A stretch of DNA of 64,000 bases, taken from assembly GCA_007692605.1 (NCBI GenBank), contig REBS01000135.1, forward strand, positions 1 through 64,000, in the 5' to 3' direction. Origin of the DNA: Gemmatimonadales bacterium (lineage in GTDB: Bacteria > Gemmatimonadota > Gemmatimonadetes > Longimicrobiales > Gaopeijiaceae). The notes beneath the pieces were generated by a model. That model saw nothing but the letters and a program-made list of their open reading frames with translations, was not told the DNA's origin and did no database searches. Below are positions 43,769 through 53,642 of the stretch, piece by piece; position 1 is the first letter of the stretch; each line of letters begins with the position of its first letter. Both the position numbers and the translations under genes were made by a program.

Positions 43769-45056
43769 GAATCGCTACCTCCGCGGCTTCGCGCGCCGCA
43801 TTCAGGGTCAGAACGAGTTCTCGATCGCCGTGACGGATCGAAAGGAAGCCCGCCTCGAAGGGAGAGGGCGCCAGGAAAACACCCCGTTCGAGCATGGCGC
43901 GATGAAAGCGCCCGAAGAGTTCTAGGTTCGCCTCACCGGCCTCCTCGAAGGAACGGACCGGCCCCTCGTGCAGGAAGACTCCGAACATCGAACCGAGGGC
44001 ACAGCCGGAGGCGGGAACCCCGAGGTCCCGGAAGATCTCGACCAGGCCTTCGGAGAGCGCGGTGCCATAGTGTTCGAGACCGTCGTAGGGATCATTCGCC
44101 TCGAGCCAGGCGAGCTGGGCGTTGCCCGCAGCGGTGGCGAGCGGGTTTCCGGACAGGGTGCCGGCCTGGTAGACCGGCCCGATCGGCGCCACCTGCTCCA
44201 TGATCTCGCGGCGCCCTCCGAAGGCCCCCACGGGGAGCCCGGCCCCGATCACTTTCCCGAGGGTCGTGAGGTCGGGCGTCACGCCGAAGTGCCCCTGCGC
44301 TCCGCCGAGCCCCACGCGGAACCCCGTCATGACCTCGTCGAAGATGAGAAGCGCGCCGTGCGCCTCCGTGATCGCCCGCAGCCCCTCGAGAAACCCTGGC
44401 TCCGGCAGGATCATCCCGGCGTTGCCCATCACCGGCTCCAGGATGATGGCGGCGAACTCGTCGCCCTCCCGCTCGAAGAGCTCGGTCACACGATCCAGGT
44501 CGTTGAAGGGCAGGATCGCCGTGTCCCGCACCGCGCCCTCGGGAACCCCGGGGGAGTTGGGCAGCCCGAGTGTGGCCACGCCCGATCCGGCCGCCACCAG
44601 GAAGGGGTCGGCATGCCCGTGGTAGCAGCCCGAAAACTTCAGGAAGCGATCCCGACCCGTGAAGCCTCGCGCCACGCGGAGCGCGCTCATCGTGGCCTCG
44701 GTCCCCGAGTTCACCAGTCGCACCATCTCGATCCCTGGCACGAGTCGCACGAGCCGCTCCGCCATCTCGACTTCGGCGAGCGTCGGGGCTCCGTAGCTCG
44801 TGCCCCGATCGAGCTGATCGCGGAGCGCGTCGTGGATCACGGGGTGGGCGTGACCCAGCACGTGCGGTCCCCACGACATGATGTAGTCGATGTAGCGGTG
44901 CCCCTCGGTGTCGTAGAGCCAGGCGCCCTCACCCCGCTCGACGAAAAAGGGCTCTCCTCCCACCGATGCGAAGGAGCGGACCGGTGAATTGACGCCTCCG
45001 GGAAGTACGGCACGCGCGCGCTTCCACTGCGCGGCCAGCTGAGATGGTTCCGTCAT
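43755..45056 (-). CDS. hemL: glutamate-1-semialdehyde 2,1-aminomutase
   Basis: Makes 5-aminolevulinate for haem by the C5 pathway. The 433 residues from ATG 45056 show [10 protein letters not shown] near 20-29, [16 protein letters not shown], and the PLP lysine K268 in [11 protein letters not shown]. The C-terminus is of family length. The longer frame enters the rimO region and is not used. hemA and other haem genes are not in the window, though the HemW-like gene is. Confidence 0.96.
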   Translation of the reverse strand: MTEPSQLAAQWKRARAVLPGGVNSPVRSFASVGGEPFFVERGEGAWLYDTEGHRYIDYIMSWGPHVLGHAHPVIHDALRDQLDRGTSYGAPTLAEVEMAERLVRLVPGIEMVRLVNSGTEATMSALRVARGFTGRDRFLKFSGCYHGHADPFLVAAGSGVATLGLPNSPGVPEGAVRDTAILPFNDLDRVTELFEREGDEFAAIILEPVMGNAGMILPEPGFLEGLRAITEAHGALLIFDEVMTGFRVGLGGAQGHFGVTPDLTTLGKVIGAGLPVGAFGGRREIMEQVAPIGPVYQAGTLSGNPLATAAGNAQLAWLEANDPYDGLEHYGTALSEGLVEIFRDLGVPASGCALGSMFGVFLHEGPVRSFEEAGEANLELFGRFHRAMLERGVFLAPSPFEAGFLSIRHGDRELVLTLNAAREAAEVAIHGAS

Positions 45057-45090
45057 GGTGTGGATTCGATGTGAGAGGAACGGATAGGAT

Positions 45091-46593
45091 TCAGCGTCGG
45101 ATCGGTCGGGCAATCAAATCGTACTCGAGGGCATCGACGATCTCGACGTCGATCATCTCTCCGGGGGTCGGGGGGTCGTCGGCTGCCTCGACGATTCGCG
45201 TGATTCCGTCGACATCGAGGGCCTGTCCGGGGGTCCGCCCTTCGGCGACGTACTCGGCATCGTCGTCGGTGCGTCGGTCGATCAGCACCCGCTGCGTCCG
45301 ACCGATCAGGGCCTCGTTCTGCTCGAACGAGATTTCGCGCTGAAGGTCCATCAGAACGGTCAGGCGGTCCCGCTTTTCTCCCTCGGAGAGATGGCCCTCC
45401 ATCTCGGCCGCGGGGGTCCCCTCTTCGAGCGAATAGGGGAAGGCGCCGACCCGCTCGAAGCGCACCTCTCGCAGCAGGTCGAGCATCTCCTCGAATTCCC
45501 GGTCGGTCTCGTCGGGGAATCCGACGATCACCGTGGTACGCAGCACCAGCTCCGGGATCGCCTCGCGAAGGCGCCCCACCCGATCGCGGATCGTGGCCTG
45601 TCGCTCGGGCCGCCGCATCCGCTTGAGCATAGAATCGCTCCCGTGCTGGATCGGCATGTCGAGATACGGCAGGAGGCGGGGCTCGGAGGCCAGCAGCTCC
45701 ACCAGCTCGGGCGTGATCCCCGACGGGTACATGTAGAAGAGCCGGTACCAGGGGATCGAGGTCCCGTCCAGGAGCGCGCGAAGGAGGTCGGGGAGGAGTG
45801 GCGTGGGCGCCGGCGTGCCCCCGGGGCCCGCATCGCGCACCGCCGTGCGCCGGAGGTCGCGACCGTACCAGGTGGTGTCCTGGGAGATCACGTTGAGCTC
45901 GCGCACTCCACGCCGCTCGAGCTCGAGGGCCTCGCGAACCAGCTCCTCGACGGGGGCGGAACGATGCAGCCCCCGCATGTGCGGGATCGCGCAAAAGGCG
46001 CAGGTGTGGTCACATCCCTCCGAGATCTTGAGATGCGAGGTGTGGGGCGTGTCGGTCGAGAGCACCCGCAGCGAGCGCTCCATGTTCGGCACGCCGGCAG
46101 GCACGTCGGGAATCAGCCCGCGCTCGCGCAGCTCGGGCACGAGGCTCTGCATCTCGGTCAGCCCCAGAAAGAGGTCGACCTCGGGGATCTCGGCCGCGAG
46201 CTCCTCCTTGTAGCGCTGGACCATGCACCCTACCGCCACGACCGCGCGGGTCCGGCCCTCCTCCTTGAGATGGCAGGCCTCGAGGATCGCCTCGACCGAC
46301 TGCTCCTTCGCGTCGGAGATGAAGCCACAGGTGTTGATGATCACGACGTCGGCCCCCTCGACCGCGGAGCTCACCCGAGCCCCGTGTCCCACGAGGGCAG
46401 CCATCATCCGCTCGGAGTCGACCGTGTTCTTGTCGCATCCCAGTGTGACCAGTCCGATCCGCGGGCCATCCTCGGGGCCCTCCGGGGTCAGCTCGTGGTC
46501 CACCGCCTTCACGTTCGGTGGCACCTCGGGCCGGACCGGGTCAGCCGTCACCGGGAATACGGGCAGATCGCGGGTTCGCACCCGTCCACTCAT
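45091..46593 (-). CDS. rimO: ribosomal protein S12 methylthiotransferase RimO
   Basis: Radical-SAM enzyme that thiomethylates an aspartate of ribosomal protein S12. The 500 residues have the N-terminal UPF0004 domain with cluster cysteines C53, C89 and C123, the radical-SAM C194-x3-C198-x2-C201 (CDHTCAFC), and a C-terminal TRAM domain. The first 45 residues are not conserved. MiaB is the nearest alternative; the [14 protein letters not shown] start and the IPHMRG block favour RimO. Confidence 0.94.
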   Translation of the reverse strand: MSGRVRTRDLPVFPVTADPVRPEVPPNVKAVDHELTPEGPEDGPRIGLVTLGCDKNTVDSERMMAALVGHGARVSSAVEGADVVIINTCGFISDAKEQSVEAILEACHLKEEGRTRAVVAVGCMVQRYKEELAAEIPEVDLFLGLTEMQSLVPELRERGLIPDVPAGVPNMERSLRVLSTDTPHTSHLKISEGCDHTCAFCAIPHMRGLHRSAPVEELVREALELERRGVRELNVISQDTTWYGRDLRRTAVRDAGPGGTPAPTPLLPDLLRALLDGTSIPWYRLFYMYPSGITPELVELLASEPRLLPYLDMPIQHGSDSMLKRMRRPERQATIRDRVGRLREAIPELVLRTTVIVGFPDETDREFEEMLDLLREVRFERVGAFPYSLEEGTPAAEMEGHLSEGEKRDRLTVLMDLQREISFEQNEALIGRTQRVLIDRRTDDDAEYVAEGRTPGQALDVDGITRIVEAADDPPTPGEMIDVEIVDALEYDLIARPIRR

Positions 46594-46638
46594 GGGTTCA
46601 CTCCAGGCCCTCGGACGCGCCGGCAGAACGTCCGACGC

Positions 46639-47367
46639 TCATCGGACGATCACCTGCACCCCTTCCGGCAGATCGAATTCGAAGGTCCCCGCGGGAATTC
46701 GGGGGTTCAGCCGCATATCGCTCAGATCCAGGGTCCGCACCAGTCCATCGTCCTCGGTAATTTCGAGACGGTGGATGAGCGAGTCCCCGACGCCGACCCA
46801 GATCCGCGCTCGAAGATAGGGCGACGGCTGGAGCGGCTCCAGTGCCAGCCGGTAACTCTCCTGACCGCTGACGGTCTCGACCCCCTCGAAGGTCGGGTCG
46901 TAGCGCTCGCCGGGATCGCTCAGGAATTCGCGGTGCAGGTCGAAGCGACCCTCGGCCGCAGAGGCCCGACTCCGGAAGGCCTGGCCGGGGTCGGTGCTCG
47001 GAAAGTAGATCCAGATGTCCTGCCCGTCGGCGACCACCCGATCCCCCTCGGGCTCGGCGAAGTGCATGGCGAATCGGTCCGGGCGGGCCTGGCAGAGTTC
47101 GCCGTGCGACTCGAACGACTGCCGGAGCAGGTCGTTCTGCACGTGCTGGTCGAAGTGGGCGCAGAACCCCTCGAGCCCGGCGAAGCGGGTCGCGGCCCCT
47201 TCGAGGACCTCCAGCGCATCGACCGACGACGCACCGCCACCCGCCTGGGCGGATGCGGGGGCCGGAGCGGCGAGCCCGACCAGAAGAATCATCACGATCG
47301 GGGCGAGGGCGCGGGGTCCCGGTTGAACGCGGACCGGATGCACGCGGAATTGGGCGGAGGTGGTCAT
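46639..47367 (-). CDS. lolA: LolA-like outer-membrane lipoprotein carrier
   Basis: Likely periplasmic chaperone that ferries lipoproteins to the outer membrane. From ATG 47367 it has 242 residues, with a signal peptide whose hydrophobic core (MILLVGLAAPAPASA) ends near residue 41. The LolA-type half-barrel follows, with RFAMHFAEPEGDRVVADGQDIWIYFPSTDPGQAF and a late DLSDMRLNPRIPAGTFEFDLPEGV. Two cysteines (HFDQ-side C69 and LC92) are unusual for LolA. It is between ftsK and rimO. Confidence 0.85.
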   Translation of the reverse strand: MTTSAQFRVHPVRVQPGPRALAPIVMILLVGLAAPAPASAQAGGGASSVDALEVLEGAATRFAGLEGFCAHFDQHVQNDLLRQSFESHGELCQARPDRFAMHFAEPEGDRVVADGQDIWIYFPSTDPGQAFRSRASAAEGRFDLHREFLSDPGERYDPTFEGVETVSGQESYRLALEPLQPSPYLRARIWVGVGDSLIHRLEITEDDGLVRTLDLSDMRLNPRIPAGTFEFDLPEGVQVIVR

Positions 47368-47453
47368 GGGGCTGGGTCGTCCCTGGAAGGGGGAGAGGTC
47401 TCGATGCGTTCGTCGGTGATACACGGCGCACCCCGGGAACGTTCGTGAAGCCC

Positions 47454-49817
47454 CTACTCCTCTTCGCCGGCGAGCATCCGGTGCAGCTGGTCCATCGTCA
47501 TGAGGAGCTCCCGCGGCTTCGAGCCGTCGGGCGGCCCCACCACCCCGGCCTCGTGGAGCTGGTCGACGATCCGCGCCGCCCGTCCGTACCCGATCCGCAG
47601 CTTCCGCTGCAGGAGCGATGTGGACCCCTGCTCGTTCGAGATGCACACCTCGGCCGCCTCCTGGAAGAGCTCGTCCCAGTCCCCGGCGATCGCGTCGGAG
47701 TCCCCGCCGGCCTCCTCGGCCTCGACGGTCCGGACCAGCTCCAGGATGTCCTCCTCGCGGTCGAGCGGGAGGGGCGCGAGTCCGGCCTCGTCGAGCTTGC
47801 GCTCCCGCAGCTCGCGGAACCACGCCATCAGGGTGTCGGTCTCGGCGGTCGCGATGTACGCCCCCTGCATCCGGATCGGGCTGCTCTCGCCCGGGGGCAG
47901 GAAAAGCATGTCCCCGTTGCCCAGCAGGGCGTCGGCCCCATTCTGGTCGAGGATCGTGCGCGAATCCGTCTTCGACGCAACCCGAAAGGCGATCCGGCAG
48001 GGGAAGTTCGCCTTGATCAGCCCCGTGATCACGTTCACCGATGGGCGCTGGGTCGCCACGATCAGGTGGATCCCGATCGCGCGGGCCTTCTGCGCCAGCA
48101 GCGTTAGCGGCTTCTCGATCTCGGACTGGACCGACATCATCAGGTCGGCCAGCTCGTCCACCACGAGCACGATGAAGGGGAGCACCCCGTCGTCGTAGAT
48201 CCAGCGGTCCGGATCCCCCTCCTCGCCCACGGGCTCCGCCCGGCGCATCGTATTGCCCTTGCGGAGCCGGCGGTTGAACTCGCCGATGGAGCGCACCCCG
48301 TTCTCCTTGAGCAGGGTGTACCGCCGCTCCATCTCGAGCACCGCCCACTTGAGCACCCCCGCGGCGTCCTTCGGGTCGGTCACTACCGGGTGCCGCAGGT
48401 GGGGAAGATCGGAATAGGTCGAGAGCTCCACCATCTTCGGATCGATCAACAGGAGCCGCAGCGTCTCGGGGGTGTGGCGATAGACGAGCGAGGTGATCAC
48501 GGTGTTCAGGCAGACCGACTTCCCCGAGCCCGTGGCCCCCGCGATGAGCGCGTGCGGCATCTTCGCCAGATCGGCCACGTAGGGTTCGCCGTGCAGGTCC
48601 TTGCCCAGCGCCAGGGGTAGCTCCGCCCGGCTGCGGGTGAACTGGTCGGCCTCGAGGATCTCGCGCAGCTGAACGATCTCGGGCGAGGGGTTCGGGATCT
48701 CGACCCCGACCGCCCCCTTCCCCGGGATCGGAGCCACGATCCGGATCGTCCGCGCCTTCATCGCGAGCGCCAGATCGGCGTCGAGGTTCGCGATCCGGTT
48801 CACCTTCACCCCCGGGGCGGGCACCACCTCGTACTGCGTCACGACGGGCCCCGTGGTGCGTCCCCCGATCTCGCTCTCGACATTGAAGGTCCGCAGCTTC
48901 TCGACCAGGACGTCTCCCAGCGCGTCGAGTTCGCGTTCCATGTCCCGGCGTCCCCTCCGCGAGGGCGCCTTGAGCAGCTCGAGCGAAGGAAGTTCGTCGC
49001 CTTCGAGTTCCCTCGGGTCGCGGGGGTCGGGAAGCAGGTCCAGCTGGCTTCCGGGCGTCCCGACCGCCGATCCGTCGACGAGCGCCCGGGCGGGCGAGTC
49101 ATCCCAGGGGAGGTCGGCCTCGGAGCCTCCCTCGCGCTCGGTGTCATCGTCGTGCGCCTCGGGGGATTCGGTTTTCGAGGAGGCCTTCGAAGGCCCCGAT
49201 TTCGACGCGTCCGGATCGTCCTCCCCGGAATCCGAAGGATCGTCGGACAGGTCACGGCTCCAGAGCGGCCCCCGGCCCTCGAGCCAGTCGGCCCCTCTCG
49301 TCCACCCCTCGCGTGCGCCGCTCCAGACCCAGGTGAGCACGGGCCGGAAGGGGTTCCACCCCAGGGTGGCGAGGGTGAGGACCGCAAAGAGAACGACGAC
49401 GAGCAGCCCGGCCCCGAAACCGCCCAGAGCACCGCGCAGGGGGGCCGCGAGCTGTGCACCCAGCCACCCTCCCCAGCCCGGGTGTACCGGAGCGAGATGC
49501 AGGAAGGTGGGGACGATCAGGAGAAGGCCACCGGCGAGCACGGCCATCCGGATCGAGCGCTCCCGCTCCATCCACTCGCCGAAGCGGAGCCCCAGCAGCG
49601 CGCTCAGGAAGGGGAGAAGGAAGACGCCCGCACCCAGAAAGGCCCACCCGCCGTCCCGGAAAGAGCGCCCGGCCACCCCGATCAGATTCCCCGACGGGAA
49701 CCAGTCCCGCAGGGGTCCCCCGATCAGATGGATCGGCAGGAGAGCCAGGAGGACGAAGGCCGAAAGGGCCAGGAGAACGACCCCCAGGATCTCGCGTTGC
49801 TGCTCCGGCTTCACCAT
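47454..49817 (-). CDS. ftsK: DNA translocase FtsK/SpoIIIE
   Basis: Pumps chromosome ends through the division septum. The 787 residues begin with four membrane segments (about 8-150), then an acidic linker (190-260). The motor domains carry Walker A GATGSGKSV and Walker B FIVLVVDELADLMM, followed by SRTILDQNGADALLGNGDML. The C-terminal gamma winged helix is LLQRKLRIGYGRAARIVDQLHEAGVV, which reads KOPS-like sequences. A GGAGGAG site lies seven bases before the ATG. Confidence 0.96.
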   Translation of the reverse strand: MVKPEQQREILGVVLLALSAFVLLALLPIHLIGGPLRDWFPSGNLIGVAGRSFRDGGWAFLGAGVFLLPFLSALLGLRFGEWMERERSIRMAVLAGGLLLIVPTFLHLAPVHPGWGGWLGAQLAAPLRGALGGFGAGLLVVVLFAVLTLATLGWNPFRPVLTWVWSGAREGWTRGADWLEGRGPLWSRDLSDDPSDSGEDDPDASKSGPSKASSKTESPEAHDDDTEREGGSEADLPWDDSPARALVDGSAVGTPGSQLDLLPDPRDPRELEGDELPSLELLKAPSRRGRRDMERELDALGDVLVEKLRTFNVESEIGGRTTGPVVTQYEVVPAPGVKVNRIANLDADLALAMKARTIRIVAPIPGKGAVGVEIPNPSPEIVQLREILEADQFTRSRAELPLALGKDLHGEPYVADLAKMPHALIAGATGSGKSVCLNTVITSLVYRHTPETLRLLLIDPKMVELSTYSDLPHLRHPVVTDPKDAAGVLKWAVLEMERRYTLLKENGVRSIGEFNRRLRKGNTMRRAEPVGEEGDPDRWIYDDGVLPFIVLVVDELADLMMSVQSEIEKPLTLLAQKARAIGIHLIVATQRPSVNVITGLIKANFPCRIAFRVASKTDSRTILDQNGADALLGNGDMLFLPPGESSPIRMQGAYIATAETDTLMAWFRELRERKLDEAGLAPLPLDREEDILELVRTVEAEEAGGDSDAIAGDWDELFQEAAEVCISNEQGSTSLLQRKLRIGYGRAARIVDQLHEAGVVGPPDGSKPRELLMTMDQLHRMLAGEEE

Positions 49818-49869
49818 CGACCACTCCTCCGGTTCGCGACGCCCCGCACCCCGGATCCCCCGGCGACGT

Positions 49870-50607
49870 TCAGGAAGTCTCCTTCGCCGTCCGGATCATC
49901 CGATCGTGCATCTCCGGGATCAGGGAGTACCGATCCCGGTCGGCACAGACCTGCAGGTCCTCGTCGAGGCCGATCCCGATGAGGGCGGCCCCGGCCGCGG
50001 TCCGACGCAGGAAGGGCGCGTCACCCGGAAAGGCATCGGCGAAGGCGAGCGAAGCGCGTGCCTGGTCGTTCAGCTCGAGCTCGGGAGCCTCGCCATGGAC
50101 CCCGGACCCCATCGCCTGGAGGATCAGGCCGGCGCAGAGGGCGTCATCGAGGGAAAACGCCCCCTCCTTTCCGGCGCAGATCAGCGTCAGAGCATCCGCC
50201 TTCAGCGCCTCACGCGTGGTGGCCGAGAGGTTGAGCAGCGATCCCGCGAGGACCCGCTCCGCCCCCTGTGCGGCGAGGAAGGCCCGGGTGCCGTTCGTCG
50301 TGGTCATCACGAGGCGTCGACCCTCGACCGCCTTCGGGGTGAACTCCCGTGGGGAATTGCCGAGGTCGAACCCCTCGACCTTCAGTCCCTTGCGTTCTCC
50401 GCACAGGAGGGTGTCCTCGCGCCCCAGCGAGTTCGCCAGCCGGATCGCCTCCTCGGAGGAGTGGGTCGGATAGATGGCGCGCGCTCCGGAGGCCAGCGCC
50501 TGAACCATGACCGTGGTCGCCCGAATCACGTCGATCACCACCGCCGTCCGCCCCTGGTAATCCCGCCCCTCGGCCTCGGTCGCCGAAAAGTAGACCTCGA
50601 CCTTCAT
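49870..50607 (-). CDS. comB: 2-phosphosulfolactate phosphatase (ComB-like)
   Basis: The 245 residues match Com[21 protein letters not shown] near 23-42, [15 protein letters not shown], and TTTNGTRAF. In methanogens ComB removes phosphate from 2-phospho-3-sulfolactate for coenzyme M. Many bacteria carry homologues, some tied to sulfolactate or spore compounds, and the true substrate here is unknown. The ATG overlaps the accC stop (ATGA), so it is translated with a fatty-acid enzyme. No ComA or ComC gene is nearby. Confidence 0.88.
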   Translation of the reverse strand: MKVEVYFSATEAEGRDYQGRTAVVIDVIRATTVMVQALASGARAIYPTHSSEEAIRLANSLGREDTLLCGERKGLKVEGFDLGNSPREFTPKAVEGRRLVMTTTNGTRAFLAAQGAERVLAGSLLNLSATTREALKADALTLICAGKEGAFSLDDALCAGLILQAMGSGVHGEAPELELNDQARASLAFADAFPGDAPFLRRTAAGAALIGIGLDEDLQVCADRDRYSLIPEMHDRMIRTAKETS

Positions 50608-51968
50608 GCCTTGCTCGCCTCCGCCCGTTCGACCAGGAAACGCTCCACGAAGCGGGTGTCGACCTCTCCCCGCTGAAACCGCTCATCGCTCACCAGCTCG
50701 GCCAGGAACGGGATCGTCGTCTTGACCCCCTCGATCACGAAGGAATTGAGCGCGTAGCGAGCCCGAACCAGAGCCTCCTCGCGGGTGCTTCCACTCACGA
50801 TCAGCTTGGCGAGAAGCGAGTCGTAGTACGGGGGCACCATGTAGCCGTGGTAGGCGTGCGTGTCGAGCCGGACTCCGGGGCCACCGGGAGGATGGAAGGC
50901 CGTGATCCGACCGGGAGAGGGCCGGAACCCGAACTCGGGATCCTCGGCGTTCACCCGGAACTCGATCGCGTGCCCCCGGAGCTTGAGCGGTTCGTCGGGA
51001 AAGGAGAGCGGCTGGCCCGCGGCCACCTGGATCTGCTCCTTCACCAGGTCGAAGCCCGTCACCACCTCGGTGACGGGATGCTCTACCTGGATCCGCGTGT
51101 TCATCTCGATGAAGTAGTACGACCCGTCTTCGTCGAGCAGGAATTCGACGGTTCCCGCGCCCACGTAGTCGATGGCCTCGGCGGCCTTCGTGGCCGCGTC
51201 CCCCATCGATGCACGCAGTTCGGGGGTGAGCGCGGGGGAGGGGGATTCCTCGACCAGCTTCTGATGCCGCCGCTGCAGGGAGCAGTCCCGCTCCCCGAGG
51301 TGCATCACCCGTCCCTGCTGGTCACCGAACACCTGGATCTCGACGTGACGCGGCTTGAGCAGGCACTTCTCGAGATACACGGTGGGGTCCCCGAAGGCGG
51401 CGCGAGCCTCGTTGCGCGCCGCATCGAAGAGGCGCGGGAAGGCGTCGCGGTCCGGAGCGACCCGCATGCCCTTGCCTCCTCCGCCCGCCGAAGCCTTGAT
51501 CATCACCGGGTAACCGATCTGGTCGGCGAGCTCCCGCGCGGATTCCACATCGGCGACAGGCCCGTCCGAGCCGGGAACCGTGGGCACCCCGGCCTTGCGC
51601 ATCATGTCGAGCGCCGTCGCCTTGTCCCCCATCGCCCGGATCTGATCCGGAGTGGGACCGATGAAGGTCAGGTTCGACTTCTGGCAGATCTCCGAGAACT
51701 CGGCATTCTCGGCCAGGAATCCATAGCCCGGGTGGACCGCCTCGGCTCCGGTGATCTCGGCGGCGGCGATGATCCGGGGAATGTTGAGGTAGGACTCGGT
51801 CGAGGACGCGGGCCCGATGCACACCTCTTCGTCGGCGAAGCGGACATGCAGCGACTCCCGGTCCGCCTCCGAGAAGACGGCGACGGTCTCGACGCCGAGT
51901 TCCTGGCACGCACGAATGATTCGAAGGGCGATCTCGCCCCGATTTGCGATGAGGACCTTCTTGAACAC
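50604..51968 (-). CDS. accC: acetyl-CoA carboxylase biotin carboxylase subunit
   Basis: ATP-dependent carboxylation of biotin on AccB, the first half-reaction of fatty-acid synthesis. The 454 residues show [29 protein letters not shown], the ATP-grasp loop [26 protein letters not shown], and a biotin-carboxylase C-terminal domain. It lies 75 bases after accB on the same strand, the common accB-accC order. Confidence 0.97.
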   Translation of the reverse strand: MFKKVLIANRGEIALRIIRACQELGVETVAVFSEADRESLHVRFADEEVCIGPASSTESYLNIPRIIAAAEITGAEAVHPGYGFLAENAEFSEICQKSNLTFIGPTPDQIRAMGDKATALDMMRKAGVPTVPGSDGPVADVESARELADQIGYPVMIKASAGGGGKGMRVAPDRDAFPRLFDAARNEARAAFGDPTVYLEKCLLKPRHVEIQVFGDQQGRVMHLGERDCSLQRRHQKLVEESPSPALTPELRASMGDAATKAAEAIDYVGAGTVEFLLDEDGSYYFIEMNTRIQVEHPVTEVVTGFDLVKEQIQVAAGQPLSFPDEPLKLRGHAIEFRVNAEDPEFGFRPSPGRITAFHPPGGPGVRLDTHAYHGYMVPPYYDSLLAKLIVSGSTREEALVRARYALNSFVIEGVKTTIPFLAELVSDERFQRGEVDTRFVERFLVERAEASKA

Positions 51969-52043
51969 CGCGGCCTTCCCCTTCCTTGGGTCTAAGGAGA
52001 CGCGCTTTGCGTCAGAGAGACTGGAGCGACTTCGCTGCCGGGA

Positions 52044-52562
52044 TCAGTCGGGTTGGATGCGAAAAAGCACCTGGCCGTATTCCACCGGCTCCCCGTTCTC
52101 GACACAGACTTCGCGAACCGTGCCCTCGACTTCGGCCTCCAGTTCGTTCATGAGCTTCATGGCCTCGATGATACAGAGCACGTCGCCCTTCGAGATCCGC
52201 TCGCCCTTCTCGGTGAAGGCATCCGCGTCCGGAGACGGGGAACGGTAGAAGGTGCCGACCATCGGCGAGGTGATGTCGACCAGATTCGAGTCCGTTGCCG
52301 GTGCCGAATCGTCCCCGCCACCCGCCGTGGCCGTCGCTCCGCCCGCCGCAGACGAGCCCGGATTCGACGTCGATCCCGCCGCCGGAGCCGGGTTCGACGG
52401 CTGAGCCACCGGAGGGGAGGCGGGATAGAGCATCGGGGCACTTGAACCACTGGGGGTCTTCGCCAGTCGGATCCGGGTTCCCCCCCGTTCGATCTCGATC
52501 GAATCGAGGCTGCTCTCATCCATCGAGCGGATCAACTTCTCTACAAAATCCAGATCTATCAT
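52044..52562 (-). CDS. accB: acetyl-CoA carboxylase biotin carboxyl carrier protein
   Basis: Carries biotin between the two half-sites of acetyl-CoA carboxylase. The 172 residues consist of a short N-terminal helix ([19 protein letters not shown]), a Pro/Ala/Ser/Gly-rich linker (about 40-92) and the biotinyl domain with K136 in EAMKLMNE. The ATG shares one base with the efp stop (TGATG). The longer frame runs through efp and is not used. Confidence 0.96.
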   Translation of the reverse strand: MIDLDFVEKLIRSMDESSLDSIEIERGGTRIRLAKTPSGSSAPMLYPASPPVAQPSNPAPAAGSTSNPGSSAAGGATATAGGGDDSAPATDSNLVDITSPMVGTFYRSPSPDADAFTEKGERISKGDVLCIIEAMKLMNELEAEVEGTVREVCVENGEPVEYGQVLFRIQPD

Positions 52563-53122
52563 CAGACTCGCTCCAGGTACTTGTCTTCGCGACGATCCAC
52601 TCTGAGAACCTCTCCCTCCTCGATGAACAGCGGCACCTGGATCACGGCACCGGTCTCCAGCGTTGCGGGCTTGGAGCCTCCCTGCGCGGTGTCCCCGCGT
52701 AGTCCGGGATCGGTCTGGGTCACCTTGAGTTCGACGAAGGCGGGCAATTCGACCGAGATCACCTTTCCTGCGTGAACCAGGCCCTCGCACTCCATGTTCT
52801 CCTTCAGGTACTTCAGCTGTTCCTCGCCGATCAACTCTCCCGAGATCGGAATCATCTCGAAGGTCTGCTGGTCCATGAAGAAGTAGAGCTGCCCGTCGGT
52901 GTAACTGTAGTTCACCGGTCGGCGCTCGAGCCGCACATCGTTCACCTTCTCTCCGGCCCGGAAGGTCTTTTCCACCACCTGGCCCGTGAGAACGTTCTTG
53001 AGCTTGGTGCGGACGAAGGCGCCCCCCTTCCCGGGCTTCACGTGCTGGAAGTAAGTGATGGTCCACAGGACGCCATCGATGTCCAGGACCATTCCGTTTC
53101 GAAAGTCGGACGTTGAGGCCAT
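52562..53122 (-). CDS. efp: elongation factor P
   Basis: Rescues ribosomes stalled on polyproline. The 186-residue protein has the KOW-like domain I with the loop KPGKGGAF, where K32 is the position lysylated in E. coli (K34), and OB domains II and III. The modifying enzymes EpmA/EpmB are not in the window, so modification is unknown. The order aroQ-efp-accB-accC is conserved across many bacteria, and here TPR-aroQ lie upstream on the same strand. Confidence 0.97.
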   Translation of the reverse strand: MASTSDFRNGMVLDIDGVLWTITYFQHVKPGKGGAFVRTKLKNVLTGQVVEKTFRAGEKVNDVRLERRPVNYSYTDGQLYFFMDQQTFEMIPISGELIGEEQLKYLKENMECEGLVHAGKVISVELPAFVELKVTQTDPGLRGDTAQGGSKPATLETGAVIQVPLFIEEGEVLRVDRREDKYLERV

Positions 53123-53207
53123 TGGTGATATTTTCCCTCGTGAAAGGTGCCGGATTGTCGAACAGTGTGTGAATGGGTTCCGTACGTCGAACCGGGGCCC
53201 GCGACGG

Positions 53208-53642
53208 TCAGCCGTGCAGGTGAGCGCAGAGTCCCCTCAGCCCCAGAAGATAGCTTTCGGAGCCGAATCCAAAAACCACCCCGTGCGCGACATCGGCGAG
53301 GTAGGAGTGATGTCGGAAGGGTTCCCGAGCCTTCGGATTCGAAAGATGAACCTCGACGAAGGGCCGATCCACCGCCAGTAGCCCATCCCTCAGGGCGACC
53401 GAGGTGTGGGTCAGCGCCGCGGGATTCACAAGGAAGCCATCGACCCGATTTCCCATCGTCTCGATCCAGTCCAGAATCTCCCCCTCGTGGTTCGTCTGGA
53501 GGATCTCGAGTTCGGCTCCGAGTTCCGCCGCCACTTCTTCGAGGGCGGCATTGATCTCCTCCAGGCTCCTTCGCCCATAGGTTTCGGGCTCCCTGCGTCC
53601 CAGCAACCCGAGATTCGGGCCGTGGATCACGCCGACCCTCAC
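53208..53642 (-). CDS. aroQ: 3-dehydroquinate dehydratase, type II
   Basis: Third step of the shikimate pathway. GTG 53642 overlaps the TPR stop (GTGA) and gives 144 residues, the family size. Motifs are HGPNLGLLGRREPETYG (N and R of the active site, tyrosine of the lid), TNHEGEILDWI, NPAALTHTSVALRDGL with the catalytic histidine, and VEVHLSNPKAREPFRHHS. The longer frame is a shadow of the TPR gene. Confidence 0.95.
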   Translation of the reverse strand: MRVGVIHGPNLGLLGRREPETYGRRSLEEINAALEEVAAELGAELEILQTNHEGEILDWIETMGNRVDGFLVNPAALTHTSVALRDGLLAVDRPFVEVHLSNPKAREPFRHHSYLADVAHGVVFGFGSESYLLGLRGLCAHLHG

